Made by a program: the position numbers and the translations under genes
DNA from: an uncultured Blastocatellia bacterium
Lineage (GTDB): Bacteria; Acidobacteriota; Blastocatellia; Pyrinomonadales; Pyrinomonadaceae
Assembly (NCBI GenBank): GCA_946480785.1
Contig: CAMLLD010000016.1
Span: 1 to 64,000, forward strand
Reading direction: 5' to 3'
DNA: 64,000 nt
Notes under the pieces: model-generated
Seen by the model: only the letters and a program-made list of their open reading frames with translations
Database searches by the model: none
Told to the model about the DNA's origin: nothing
Part shown: in pieces, positions 8,009 through 16,600 of the stretch
Position numbering within the stretch: position 1 is the stretch's first letter
How the letters are laid out: the number at the start of each line of letters is the position of its first letter

Positions 8009-8539
8009 TCAAGAGCCGGCCGTGGAGTTGGCCGCGCCTTGGGATGTCGGGGAATCCGGGGAGCTTGCTGTGTTGGGGGAGTCCTGTTCTTCTTCGCGCC
8101 GGCAGTCGGAGCAGATGCCGATCATGCGCAGGAGATGTTGCCTGATTTCGAAATCGTGTTTGGCGGCCATCTCGTCCTGAATGGCTTCGAGCTCAGCGGA
8201 GAAAAACTCGATGATCTTGCCGCACTCCGAACAGATCATGTGATCGTGATGCTGATGTTTGTAATTGTGTTCGTAGTGCGTGCGGCCGTCGCCGAAGCGC
8301 ACTTCGCGCGCGAGCCCGGCTTCGGTGAGGATCTTGAGCGTGCGATAGACAGTCGTTTGGCCGACGGTCGGGTCTTCCTTTTTGACTAGCTGATAGAGAT
8401 CTTCGTTTGAGAGATGTTCTTCGGTGCGCAGGAAGACGTCGAGGATCAACTCGCGCTGGTTAGTGCGCTTGAGCCCTTTCTTCTGGATGTGTTTGAGAAA
8501 AACTTCCTGCTCTTCGCTCAGTGGCTCTGCTGCGGTCAT
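8009..8539 (-). CDS. Fur family metal-responsive transcriptional regulator
   Basis: This is a 176-residue winged-helix regulator. The DNA-binding half contains [16 protein letters not shown] and [18 protein letters not shown] (recognition helix). The dimerisation half has the metal-binding run [25 protein letters not shown] and a second CxxC pair (CSDC), which form the structural zinc site. A low-complexity Ser/Pro/Thr tail follows. Fur, Zur and PerR cannot be separated by eye. It is the first gene of a same-strand series fur-ferredoxin-M28-uspA-leuB-like, so these may be its targets. A TAAAAT box lies close to the start codon. Confidence 0.93.
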   Translation of the reverse strand: MTAAEPLSEEQEVFLKHIQKKGLKRTNQRELILDVFLRTEEHLSNEDLYQLVKKEDPTVGQTTVYRTLKILTEAGLAREVRFGDGRTHYEHNYKHQHHDHMICSECGKIIEFFSAELEAIQDEMAAKHDFEIRQHLLRMIGICSDCRREEEQDSPNTASSPDSPTSQGAANSTAGS

Positions 8540-8549
8540 TACGCGATGA

Positions 8550-8555
8550 ATTTTA
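8550..8555 (-). promoter_or_regulatory. Possible -10 box for the Fur-family gene (near-leaderless)
   Basis: On the minus strand TAAAAT lies 10 nt before the ATG and no purine-rich ribosome site is visible between them. The predicted transcript would have only a few leader bases. A good -35 box is not obvious. The same arrangement is seen before gltX. Confidence 0.3.
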
Positions 8556-8626
8556 GCACCGCGCGGAGGACGGAGAAAGAGTGGTCGCTTAGTTTAAATG
8601 TTCATGTCGTACTTCGGGCACGAGTG

Positions 8627-9403
8627 CTAGTCGTGCCAGAAGTATTCGAGTGGCCCTAGTTGGCCGAAGCCGTTGACCACGTGTCCATCGTTGAAATTGT
8701 GGCGTCCGGCCTGGGCGATCTCGGGGCCGCCGGCAGTGAGCGTGCCCGGCCGCACCACGGCGACGTGGCCATGTCCCGAGCCGGTGTTCTTCCACATCAC
8801 CACCGCGAGCTTGCCCTGATTGGCGGCATTCTGCGCTTCTTGCGGCGTAGCGGAATGAAAGCCGTGTTGGTTCACGCCCTGATCCCTCATCCAATTCACA
8901 CCACCGTTGATGTTGATTTCGTGAGCATGCGGCGCGCCGGGGGCAGCGATATTGCCCGCGTCATCAACCCAGTGCGGAATTTCCGCGCCCATCGCGCGAC
9001 TAACGTCCCAGGCGAAGATGTTGCAGTAAGTGTTGGCGTCAGGCAGATAGCGAGGGTTGTTACCGACAGCGAACTGGTTGATCAGTTGTGAATAGATAGC
9101 GGGATCGCGCTGGCCGGGTGAATTCGTGAGCGGCGGATGGTTGTAGTTCAGCCGATTCAGCGAGATTGTTCCCGGGGCCGGATGAATGCCGTCGTAAGTT
9201 TGGGTGTGACCCGGCGCCGGCTCGAGTGCGGGTGCTGGTCCAGCGGCGGGGATATTTATTTTCTGGCCAACCCTGATCAGGTTCGGATCGAGGATCTGCG
9301 CATTCGCGCTCATTAGATCACTGAGCGAGAGGCCAAAGTGGTTGGCGATTTTGGACAAAGTGTCTCCGGGTTGCACTTCGTAAACGTCGGTGATGGTAGG
9401 CAT
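8627..9403 (-). CDS. LysM domain protein with a Cys/His hydrolase-like domain
   Basis: The protein has 258 residues. It has one N-terminal LysM module (about residues 6-52: VYEVQPGDTLSKIANHFGLS to VGQKINIP) for peptidoglycan or chitin binding, then a proline/alanine linker. The C-terminal domain contains NTYCNIFAWDV (Cys127) and GSGHGHVAVVRP (His211/His213), the arrangement expected of CHAP/NlpC-type amidase-peptidases. There is no signal peptide in front of the LysM, so export would need a holin, a lysis event or a specialised secretion system. A strong AAGGAG ribosome site precedes the ATG. It could be a phage-lysin-like or injected cell-wall hydrolase. The catalytic assignment is inference from the Cys and His positions only. 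Confidence 0.75.
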   Translation of the reverse strand: MPTITDVYEVQPGDTLSKIANHFGLSLSDLMSANAQILDPNLIRVGQKINIPAAGPAPALEPAPGHTQTYDGIHPAPGTISLNRLNYNHPPLTNSPGQRDPAIYSQLINQFAVGNNPRYLPDANTYCNIFAWDVSRAMGAEIPHWVDDAGNIAAPGAPHAHEININGGVNWMRDQGVNQHGFHSATPQEAQNAANQGKLAVVMWKNTGSGHGHVAVVRPGTLTAGGPEIAQAGRHNFNDGHVVNGFGQLGPLEYFWHD

Positions 9404-9513
9404 GGTGTCTCCTTAGACGAGGAAGAAAATTAACGTGAAGATCGCGCCGTGCTGCCGGCGTCGGCTTCGTAGTTACTTACAATGACCGAGCGGCAGAAAA
9501 CGTTTCGCGGCTA

Positions 9514-10509
9514 CTATTTTTCTTTAGCACGAATGGCCGCGGCGACGATCTGGTAAATATCGCCGAGGCCGTTGCCGGGGTTATGAATCTGTCTTGACAG
9601 TTCTTCGTAAGTGAGCGGTTTGGTTAGGGGACGATCCGCGAATCCTCTTTCGCTGGTGAAGAAAAAATACTTTCCGTCGGGCGACATGTTGGGACAGAAA
9701 TCGAGCGCCGAAGAATTAATGGGCGCGCCGAGGTTTTTCGCCGGAGTCCAATGGCCGTTTTGATTGAAGCTGACGTAAAGATCGCCATCACCCAAACCTT
9801 CGGGACGATTGTATGAAACGAAGATCAGGAAACTCTCATCGGGCGCGATGTAGGGATCGCCATCGTAGTATTTGGAATTGATCTCGTCGCCGAGGTTCTC
9901 TGGTTTGGCATACTTGCCGTTCACCAGACGCGAGCGATAAATATCTACGCTGCCCTTGCCGCCTTCACGATTCGAACTGAAATAAAGCGTGCCATTGTTT
10001 GAGACGGAAGGGTAATACTCCTGGCTTTCCGTGTTTATGTCAGAATCGAGTCTGGCAGCAGCGGACCATCCTGTTGCGGTCTTCTTAACCATCCAGATGT
10101 CGAAGTCACTTTTGGTCTTGCCGGGCGCGGGTCGATTCGAGCTGAAGAATAACTGCGAACCATCCGGCGACAGGAAAGGATCGAAGTCTGAGTATTGTCC
10201 TGAGAACTCGGCGACACGTGGTGTGGACCAGCGACTGCCCTTGAGAGTCGAGACAAGAATGGTCCAGAGCTGCAGCTTGGGCGTTCGCTTGGTGAAGTAA
10301 AGCGTGCGGCCGTTCGGCGTGAACGCCGCGTTTAGTTCCATATCTCCGGTGGAGATTGCGCCTGGCGCGAACATGATCGGCTGCGGTTGTTGATCAGCGT
10401 CCTGCGACAATGCGCGGCCTTGCATCGCGAGCGCGATTGAGATCAGACAAAGACCGACAGCTATGAAAGGCTTACGGTTTGAAAGTTTGAACGATGGTAA
10501 GGTCATCAT
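9514..10509 (-). CDS. Exported PD40 (TolB-like) beta-propeller protein
   Basis: The protein has 331 residues with an N-terminal signal anchor or peptide ending near AMQGRALSQ. The rest consists of WD40-like/PD40 blades with repeated motifs LYFTKRTP, DPFLSPDGSQLFFSSNRP, YYPSVSNNGTLYFSSNREG, DPYIAPDESFLIFVS and FCPNMSPDGKYFFFTSERG. Such propellers act in the periplasm or at the surface as protein-binding scaffolds, for example in TolB or OmpA-associated proteins. No enzymatic domain is attached. An AGGAG ribosome site lies 5 nt before ATG 10509 and 8 nt before ATG 10506, so either may be used. It is monocistronic as far as can be seen. Confidence 0.85.
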   Translation of the reverse strand: MMTLPSFKLSNRKPFIAVGLCLISIALAMQGRALSQDADQQPQPIMFAPGAISTGDMELNAAFTPNGRTLYFTKRTPKLQLWTILVSTLKGSRWSTPRVAEFSGQYSDFDPFLSPDGSQLFFSSNRPAPGKTKSDFDIWMVKKTATGWSAAARLDSDINTESQEYYPSVSNNGTLYFSSNREGGKGSVDIYRSRLVNGKYAKPENLGDEINSKYYDGDPYIAPDESFLIFVSYNRPEGLGDGDLYVSFNQNGHWTPAKNLGAPINSSALDFCPNMSPDGKYFFFTSERGFADRPLTKPLTYEELSRQIHNPGNGLGDIYQIVAAAIRAKEK

Positions 10510-11076
10510 GCTCCTGTCCCGTCCTTATTGATGATTACGTCCCTCATTGAGAGATTGAACATGAGGATAGTGATGTTACACGAAACATGAAGTGCTTGGT
10601 AGATTCGGTCACCGACGAAAGCTTCGTTCGTGTAGATTGCCTGGTTCGTCCAAGGAAACAAAAACTGCAGATAGGGACGCGAAATCTTATTTGCTTTCGC
10701 CCAGCGAATAACTAGCGGGCGCCGTCCGATGTCTATCTTCGAGCAGCCGTTGTTTGCACTGCGGAAAAGTGCAACTGCGATCGCTGGGGGGACAAGTGAG
10801 ATCGACGAGAAGTCATCAAGTACTTGCTTCCTACAAGCAACAGGGACGGACTTCAAGACGTGACTTCGCGGTTCCCATCTGCAATATCAGCGACTGCAAT
10901 CATTCCCACTCGCAGGATAGACATTCCCACGCAGCAGATAGATAAGATCTCCGAGACATTAACTAGGTCTCCCCGAATCTTAGACAACAACTGCCCAGAT
11001 CAAGACGCAATTTGCCAAGTTCGTGAAATCCGTGGCCTATCGCAGTGAAGTGATTAGCGCAAAGCGGAAATGCTTA
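10510..11076. other. Gene-poor region upstream of tRNA-Leu
   Basis: About 570 bp contain no convincing gene. A 116-codon frame on the minus strand (10506-10856) has atypical composition and no recognisable motif. The right end presumably holds the tRNA promoter. The region is AT-richer than the housekeeping genes to its left. Confidence 0.4.
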
Positions 11077-11083
11077 GTAGAAT
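11054..11083 (+). promoter_or_regulatory. Possible sigma-70 promoter of tRNA-Leu
   Basis: TAGAAT (11078-11083) lies 19 bp before the mature tRNA start, with TTAGCG (11054-11059) 18 bp upstream of it. The -10 match is fair and the -35 weak. Confidence 0.35.
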
Positions 11084-11101
11084 CCCGTTCGCGGACAACA
11101 T

Positions 11102-11187
11102 GCCGGGGTGGCGGAATGGCAGACGCTGCGGACTTAAAATCCGTTGTCCGAAAGGACGTGCGGGTTCGACTCCCGCCCTCGGCACCA
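11102..11187 (+). tRNA. tRNA-Leu (anticodon TAA)
   Basis: An 86-nt tRNA whose acceptor arms GCCGGGG and CCTCGGC pair with one G-T. The anticodon stem GCGGA/TCCGT carries loop CTTAAAA (anticodon TAA, reading TTA and TTG leucine codons). A class II long variable arm GTCC-GAAA-GGAC and a T arm GCGGG-TTCGACT-CCCGC are present, and the 3' CCA is encoded. Its last 58 bases are repeated exactly at 20426-20483 and imperfectly at 21514-21570, showing that it serves as an integration site. Confidence 0.97.
11130..11187 (+). other. attL-type site: 3' end of tRNA-Leu (copy 1 of 3)
   Basis: These 58 bp, from GGACTTAAAATCC through the encoded CCA, are identical to 20426-20483. They span the anticodon stem, variable arm, T arm and acceptor 3' strand, the usual target of tRNA-directed tyrosine recombinases. 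The intact tRNA is kept on this side. Confidence 0.9.
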
Positions 11188-11241
11188 TACCTTTTCCTAA
11201 CGTTTTCACGCGGTTTCTCAACTTAGCCCTGGGAATGACCT

Positions 11242-11290
11242 CAGCCCCAAAAGTGAAGATGGGGCTAAGATGGTGACACTTTTTTTAACT
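11242..11290. terminator. Possible terminator-like hairpin after tRNA-Leu
   Basis: AGCCCC (11242-11247) and GGGGCT (11261-11266) can pair around a 13-nt loop, with a run of seven T residues at about 11280-11286 on the plus strand. The distance from stem to T-run is longer than ideal. The right arm lies inside the 20-bp motif shared with 20301-20320. Confidence 0.35.
11258..11277 (+). repeat. Island-end motif, copy 1
   Basis: GATGGGGCTAAGATGGTGAC here is identical to 20301-20320. The two copies lie just inside the left end of the tRNA island and about 105 bp before the middle tRNA-like repeat. They could be recombinase or excisionase binding sites. A looser relative lies in the hairpin at 25886. 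Confidence 0.55.
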
Positions 11291-11826
11291 GGCCTTCCTT
11301 TTGAATTGAACCACGGTGCCTCGCGGTTCTGTGAGTCTGGTGACTGCATCTTCCAGCGCCTCGGGTGTGCTGCGTGCGTATGTTCCCGTAACGCTTTGGA
11401 TCGTGTGGCCGAGTAGATCGGCAATGTCGTATTCATGCACTTGTCGCCCTCGCAACTCGGTTGCAAAAGTACGTCGTAGATCGTGCCAGATCACGCCGCC
11501 TTCGACCGTTAGGCCAAACGGTATTCGTGCTCGGTCGCACGCTTTCTCGAATCCGCATCGAAGCGTGCTCGCGCTCACTCCTGTCTGTTTGTAGTAAAAG
11601 ACATTTCCGGTAGTGCGGCTATCGCTTACCCTTCTGCAAAGCCTGCGCGCACTGGACCATTCATCGGCATCAAACGATGGCGGGGACGCTTGCCCTTAGT
11701 GTCCACCAAAAGAAACCAATTTGGCCTGACTTCTACGTCGCGCCCGTTCGCCGGTTGAAATACTGACAAGCCGCTGAAGTTTACGTTCTCTATTTTTAGG
11801 CAAAGCCCGAGAACATCAATCCAGTC
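11285..11826 (-). pseudogene. Decayed tyrosine recombinase (island integrase)
   Basis: The intact 3' part (stop at 11285, about 97 codons after ATG 11578) carries the catalytic C-terminal blocks HDLRRTFATEL (the HxLR box) and LLGHTIQSVTGTYAR (the H and Tyr-nucleophile boxes). Upstream a shifted frame (about 11640-11826) reads VDTKGKRPRHRLMPM, which resembles the middle beta-sheet of integrases. It ends in a TAA stop near 11631, and further in-frame stops lie upstream of 11826. The N-terminal arm-binding and core-binding domains are missing. The gene therefore cannot encode a working integrase, and the island is probably immobile unless complemented in trans. Confidence 0.85.
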
Positions 11827-11854
11827 TTATCAGACGACCGTCCTTATTGAGTCT

Positions 11855-12940
11855 TCAACTCAGCAAAGGTGGATTCGAATCAATAAATTCGCTTAAGTAT
11901 TCGGGTCGACCGTCAAGCACCGCTCGACACACTGCTGAGTAGATCATTGAAAAGTCTTCGCGACCTCGCACAGCCTCATAATCTTCTAGAAATTCACCTA
12001 CAACCTCATTGATAGACCGTCCGAACGCAAGTCGTCGTCGAACCTTAAAAACCAAACGGTCAAAATAGTCGGAGACACGACGCTCCCATCTTAACTGTAC
12101 CCCTCGAATTAATGCAGTATGGTTATTGAGACGAACCACCTCTAGTCGGGTAGAAGACCACAGGGTTGGCTTCGAATTTCGTGGTCCACCGTCCAATTCA
12201 AATCGAACTATAGCTGACGCCGGTCTAAAAAACGGATGTAACCATTCATCCGTGGAGTTAGGCGAACCGACGGTAAGTGGGGCTCCGGTCCCCTTAGCAT
12301 TCAGATCATTGCAGCCACTGCAAATCGGTATCAAGTTCCAAGGAGAACAGGCAAGTAAAGGATAGTCATCTTTAGGAAAATAATGATCGAGATCCGGACG
12401 ATCATTAGGACCATCGCAATAAGGACATACTGTTAATGTGTGACGATTATGCTCGTAAAAGTCCTCCTTATAAACCTGCTTCACAATCGTTCGATTTCTT
12501 GTCAACTGATAACCGAACCAATCCTTATTTTTGTTGTGTCCCAGCAGCTCATAACAACGAACAAAGAACTTATGAACATGCGATGCAAGGTCGACATCGA
12601 CGCCTTGAAGCTCCACAAGTCGTCTAAAATCGCCACCAGCATCGAAAAGGAGATGCGTTCGGTTCTGTCGTCGGAATTCCGAATAGATCAGTTGACGAAC
12701 CGCAGTCGGCGCACCCACCATTTTCTTAAGAGGAATCAGAACGGACTTGGTACCTCCCAGGCAGAATTTCCTGACCCACTCGGCGTCAAGCATTACCCAA
12801 ACGTTTTGCAGCCATGTGACATCGATATCATCTGGATCTAGGTGTGCTTCACATAGTGCTTTCAGCAGAATGCGCTGTAGACCGACGATTCCGCGAAGAT
12901 TGCGTGCAGAGTTTGGCAAGTTAATTGGATGGAGTGACAT
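11855..12940 (-). CDS. HNH endonuclease, partner of the upstream ATPase
   Basis: The protein has 361 residues. A helical N-terminal region is followed by a zinc-finger HNH core (about residues 170-215): CPYCDG (Cys172, Cys175), LDHYFPK (Asp185, His186), WNLIPIC (Asn202, Cys207) and CNDLNAKG (Cys210). About 150 further residues have no motif I know. The HNH core suggests a metal-dependent DNA (or RNA) nuclease. The start lies 20 bp inside the ATPase gene, so the two are coupled. An AAA/ABC-type ATPase followed by an HNH protein is the architecture of the Septu defence system (PtuA-PtuB), but this HNH protein is large for PtuB. Here the pair sits directly behind hsdM-hsdS. I infer it is the effector nuclease of a four-gene anti-phage system. 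Confidence 0.85.
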   Translation of the reverse strand: MSLHPINLPNSARNLRGIVGLQRILLKALCEAHLDPDDIDVTWLQNVWVMLDAEWVRKFCLGGTKSVLIPLKKMVGAPTAVRQLIYSEFRRQNRTHLLFDAGGDFRRLVELQGVDVDLASHVHKFFVRCYELLGHNKNKDWFGYQLTRNRTIVKQVYKEDFYEHNRHTLTVCPYCDGPNDRPDLDHYFPKDDYPLLACSPWNLIPICSGCNDLNAKGTGAPLTVGSPNSTDEWLHPFFRPASAIVRFELDGGPRNSKPTLWSSTRLEVVRLNNHTALIRGVQLRWERRVSDYFDRLVFKVRRRLAFGRSINEVVGEFLEDYEAVRGREDFSMIYSAVCRAVLDGRPEYLSEFIDSNPPLLS

Positions 12941-14882
12941 CGTTTGCGGACTTTAGGCGCTTTAAGATCGCACGCAGTTCAGCGCGGTGATAGCTACTGC
13001 CTAGCGTTGCAAGTATTGCCTCTAAATCGTCAATCTGATCAGGACCCCAATCGACCTTAAGAAGCTGGTCAAGATATTCCAATGCACGACTGCCAATGCT
13101 GCTTTCAGCTCTGAAAAGACTTACAGCAATTTCTCCCGGATCACTGCCAAGTAATCCCCCAGACACATTCCGCGCTTCTATGGTTCCGGTCTGTTTGTCT
13201 AAAACCGTGACCTCAGCCGCGAACGCATCGGTTAGCGCAATACTAGTGTGGGTCGCAACGATCACATTCGCTTCTGTCGTACGGAGCAGCCCATCATCAA
13301 CCATATCTACGATTTCACGTTTCCACACGTCGTTGAAGTGCGTTTCAGGCTCGTCAAGCAACAACAGTGAACCGTCTTGTCGGCTTAGAATCAGAATTAG
13401 TGCTGCTCGACAAAGGAGCATTTGTTCACCATCGCTTAGTTGGTCATAGGTGATAGTGGTCTCTTGATCTGTCTCGTTGTCCCCGCTTACACGGGGGAGG
13501 CGCTTGATAGTGAGCGTGAGATGCTCAAGGAGTCCACTTCTCTCCCAGTGCCGCAGTCGGCCAAAGACGTCAAGCAAAGTCGAATCAAGTTCATGACTAT
13601 CGCTAAACACGCGAATCACTGCTTCTGCGCCCGTTTTAGAACCATCCACTCGTTGAGCCACGTATTCCAATGCCTTGCTTGGAATTCCAGATGGGTATAC
13701 TTCCCTCAATTTCTTAGTGAGATTGATCCGTTCGGACGGGCCAAGAGATATGATTGCCTGGTATCTACCTCGTGGATATTTCAAAACATCATCTGCTAGG
13801 GCCACCAGACATAAGAGTTCCTCGTGTTGGCGTCTTGTGACGCGGTCTTCCATGTCTCTGTATGTAAAGCTGAGGTGCGTTGCCCAAAACCAATCAATCT
13901 CATTTAGAGTTTGTCTCGCATTCTTGTTGTTGCTGCGAGTCGCACGTAATTCCTGCAGTTTATTGCGCAAGCTTTCCTGTTGTTGTCGTCCTCCGCATTC
14001 TCGAAGTTCTTCGGCTACGTGCCATAGCGCGAGAGTGATACCTGCAAGTCGCAGATCTCGCGAGCCAACTCGGAAGTATGCGTCGTCCAACTTCTCATTT
14101 CTTGCTCGTTGATTTGTTCGGAGCTTTTTTGCCATTTCGTTTAACGGCGCGAACTCATCATTAAGATGTTGGAGTGTATCGGGTGTCAGATTTGAGAATT
14201 GCCCGGGAACTGAAGCACTACCCCTTTCAAGGTTAGCTTTAGTCGAGTAACGAGTCAGAATGCTGGTAATCCGATTCGGCTGTTCTTCCTCCCATTCTCG
14301 TTCTAGGCTCCATCCCTGGGGACGCTCGTCTTCGATAAGTTGGCGAACGTCCTCTTCTTCTTTTGGATGAAACTGCGGATGGTCCAAATACATCCACAGA
14401 TCCTCGAAACCAGACGTGTAAGCCAGCAAACGCTCTGGCAAATGTGCAAAGAGTAGCGAACTAGTAAACGCCTCAGCCCCTGCAATGAACCTATCGGGAC
14501 CTAACAGAGTAGGATTTAATTGCTCAATATGACGCTCCCAGCTATTGCTCTGATTAGGAAGAATTACATGAGGCAACAGAGCAAAAAATGATCGTTCTTC
14601 TTTTCGATTGGTAGCACGAAGAACTACTGTGACTCTTTCTCCGCCTCTTACCCTGTCCCAAGCGATTGTTACAGGCAATGCCGGCCGTTGACGAGAGCGA
14701 AGAGACTGAAAAGTTTGATAGAGTGCTCGCAATACAGATGACTTGCCCGTGCCGTTGACGCCAACAATGAAATTGATAGATCCCTTACGGCTGGGTTGGA
14801 AAGTTGTCTCCTCTTGTCCAAAGACAACAGAAACTTCCTGTAATGGCCCACAGAGAGGAAGGTGAAGATAACGCAATCTCAC
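12921..14882 (-). CDS. AAA/ABC-type ATPase (Septu PtuA/OLD-like) in hsdMS operon
   Basis: The protein has 653 residues. Walker A GVNGTGKSS lies at residues 41-49, the ABC-like signature LSDGEQ at 482-487, Walker B with catalytic glutamates LLLLDEPET at 506-514 and a switch His at 545 (VATHTS). Between them lies a long helical insert with coiled-coil character (about 190-420), as in SMC/Rad50-related defence ATPases. No TOPRIM nuclease domain is visible, so it is not a full OLD protein. No PrrC/RloC anticodon-nuclease signature is recognisable. It overlaps hsdS by 4 bp and the HNH gene by 20 bp. It probably controls or powers the HNH nuclease in the cytosol after sensing invading DNA. Confidence 0.88.
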   Translation of the reverse strand: MRLRYLHLPLCGPLQEVSVVFGQEETTFQPSRKGSINFIVGVNGTGKSSVLRALYQTFQSLRSRQRPALPVTIAWDRVRGGERVTVVLRATNRKEERSFFALLPHVILPNQSNSWERHIEQLNPTLLGPDRFIAGAEAFTSSLLFAHLPERLLAYTSGFEDLWMYLDHPQFHPKEEEDVRQLIEDERPQGWSLEREWEEEQPNRITSILTRYSTKANLERGSASVPGQFSNLTPDTLQHLNDEFAPLNEMAKKLRTNQRARNEKLDDAYFRVGSRDLRLAGITLALWHVAEELRECGGRQQQESLRNKLQELRATRSNNKNARQTLNEIDWFWATHLSFTYRDMEDRVTRRQHEELLCLVALADDVLKYPRGRYQAIISLGPSERINLTKKLREVYPSGIPSKALEYVAQRVDGSKTGAEAVIRVFSDSHELDSTLLDVFGRLRHWERSGLLEHLTLTIKRLPRVSGDNETDQETTITYDQLSDGEQMLLCRAALILILSRQDGSLLLLDEPETHFNDVWKREIVDMVDDGLLRTTEANVIVATHTSIALTDAFAAEVTVLDKQTGTIEARNVSGGLLGSDPGEIAVSLFRAESSIGSRALEYLDQLLKVDWGPDQIDDLEAILATLGSSYHRAELRAILKRLKSANDVTPSN

Positions 14883-16600
14883 GATAATCTTTCGAGTTCC
14901 AACTGACTAGCAAGGCGTTCGAGCTCACGAAGTCGAGCATGATCTCCAATTATCTGCTCTTCTCCTTCCGCAGCGCCATAGTCGTCGAGAGGGAGACGAT
15001 AAGCATCTCCGAATACAAACTCGCCTGTGTCCTGAGATTGCTCTTCCCGGCTGATTGGTATGATTAAGCCCCGGGCTGCAAGGACTGCGAGGTGACCTTC
15101 GATGGCTTGCCGATTATACTGCATCTTACCCCCCAAAGAATTACTGAGGGACTCCGACGAAAAATATCGCGGGTAAGGAATTCCGCTCGCCTGTGCCCTA
15201 ATACCAAAAAGCAAATTGAGTTGGTCCACACTCAACTCTGCAACGGCTCCGATAGACCGCTTTGGACCTTTGGTTCTTCTGATCGGTTTAGTGCGACGGA
15301 CGCTCGTTTCGATTTGCTTCAGTGCAGCGTCGCGTTGTTGAACTTGCAAAGTAAGCTCGTCATGGCGGGCGTCGCGCCATTGGCGTGTTAATCGTCCAGA
15401 GAAGGCTTCGGCTGAAAGCAAACCCCGCAAAAGCTCTATGTTGCCTCGACTCTCCTCAAGATTCTGGTAGAGGCCCTCAGTTGCTTCAAGCTTCCTAGCA
15501 AACTCTTTCTGAAGATGCATCGGAGGCTGGGCAATTCGAAGGGCTTTCACTATTTTTGAGCTCCATCCTTCCATGATAGCCCCGCGGCCCTGACTCAACA
15601 TTTGCCGCGCGACCTGCGGATCATAAAGCAACGCAGCTGAAAGGTATGATGGCAATAGCTTGTCTTGGTTAAGGGTAATTACGCATAGATGCTTGGTGCT
15701 GATGCACTCAGGCAGATCGGGTGGCGCTACACAACTGCGACCGACCGTTCCCATAATGGTCACCAATACATCATTTGGATAAACCCTAAACTTTTTCAAT
15801 CTTTGAAATGTATTTACAGGTATGAAACGCCTCGCTCTCCAACTAAATCGGTTTGTCACAACATTATCAATTCCGAGAACAGGAATTCCTTCATCAACAA
15901 ATTCAGAATGCAAAAGGTCACTTCCAAATGGACCGGTGCGGATAGCTCCGGGCATTTCTGCGGCTGACTCCTCGACCGTGATTGTAGGCCAGCGTTCCCG
16001 CTCGGTGCTTAAAAACATTTCGTAAAAAATCTCGCGGTTCAATAGCAAGACTTTTGTTTCCGCTTCTGCGCGCAACTGTCGTATATAGTCGAATTCCTGT
16101 AAGGTCTGGACAATTCTACGTTGCTCAGCAAGTGGAGGCAGAATGATTGACATCGATGCAAATTCGCCGCTGTTAACGTTTGGCTGGGCAACCACTCGTG
16201 CAACGCGTCCGACCTGCTGTTGAAAAAACCTACTTAGGCAAAAGAAATGGATATATGAGGGCTCGATGAGACTTGGGATCATACGAAAACGAATGAAGTA
16301 AGACGCGAACACCCAATCATCGAAGTGGGCAGGCACTACAAATGCTTTACCAACAGACCCACTTCGTGCCAAAAGTACGTCACCAGTTCGAAGTGAATAC
16401 TTTTCGAGATCACTCGATTTACGCTGCAATCTGTTAGGAGAGTCTGTTGAAATCTGCCCGTATTCGTCGACATCAGAGATCCGCAATAGCTTTGGACCGG
16501 AGCCTGTTACGCTACTGGGTTCGTTGACTCCATAACGAATACTGCGCGTTATGTCTCCGAGCCGCACCAGTCGCCACAAGTCAGGCAGGGGTAACGTCAT
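14879..16600 (-). CDS. hsdS: Type I restriction-modification specificity subunit with C-terminal extension
   Basis: This 573-residue protein has two target-recognition half-repeats. The first (about residues 5-190) has GDVLLARSGSVGKAFVV and ILPPLAEQRRIV. The second (about 205-400) has NDVLVTIMGTVGRSCV and a helical spacer. These bind the two halves of a bipartite DNA target and dock HsdM. Ordinary HsdS proteins end at about 400-450 residues. This one continues for about 160 residues with a charged helical stretch and basic linker (TKPIRRTKGPKRS) and then a compact domain that looks like a winged helix (about 455-535). That extension may recruit the ATPase/HNH pair. The gene overlaps hsdM and the ATPase gene by 4 bp each. 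Confidence 0.9.
   Translation of the reverse strand: MTLPLPDLWRLVRLGDITRSIRYGVNEPSSVTGSGPKLLRISDVDEYGQISTDSPNRLQRKSSDLEKYSLRTGDVLLARSGSVGKAFVVPAHFDDWVFASYFIRFRMIPSLIEPSYIHFFCLSRFFQQQVGRVARVVAQPNVNSGEFASMSIILPPLAEQRRIVQTLQEFDYIRQLRAEAETKVLLLNREIFYEMFLSTERERWPTITVEESAAEMPGAIRTGPFGSDLLHSEFVDEGIPVLGIDNVVTNRFSWRARRFIPVNTFQRLKKFRVYPNDVLVTIMGTVGRSCVAPPDLPECISTKHLCVITLNQDKLLPSYLSAALLYDPQVARQMLSQGRGAIMEGWSSKIVKALRIAQPPMHLQKEFARKLEATEGLYQNLEESRGNIELLRGLLSAEAFSGRLTRQWRDARHDELTLQVQQRDAALKQIETSVRRTKPIRRTKGPKRSIGAVAELSVDQLNLLFGIRAQASGIPYPRYFSSESLSNSLGGKMQYNRQAIEGHLAVLAARGLIIPISREEQSQDTGEFVFGDAYRLPLDDYGAAEGEEQIIGDHARLRELERLASQLELERLS

Noticed and set aside
10506..10856. 116-codon frame upstream of the PD40 gene
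   Set aside because: No family motif, random-looking composition with many cysteine, asparagine and isoleucine codons, and only a chance overlap with the start of the next gene.
12921..14882. PrrC/RloC-type anticodon nuclease in a type I locus
   Set aside because: The ATPase has no recognisable anticodon-nuclease C-terminal domain and is coupled to a separate HNH nuclease gene.
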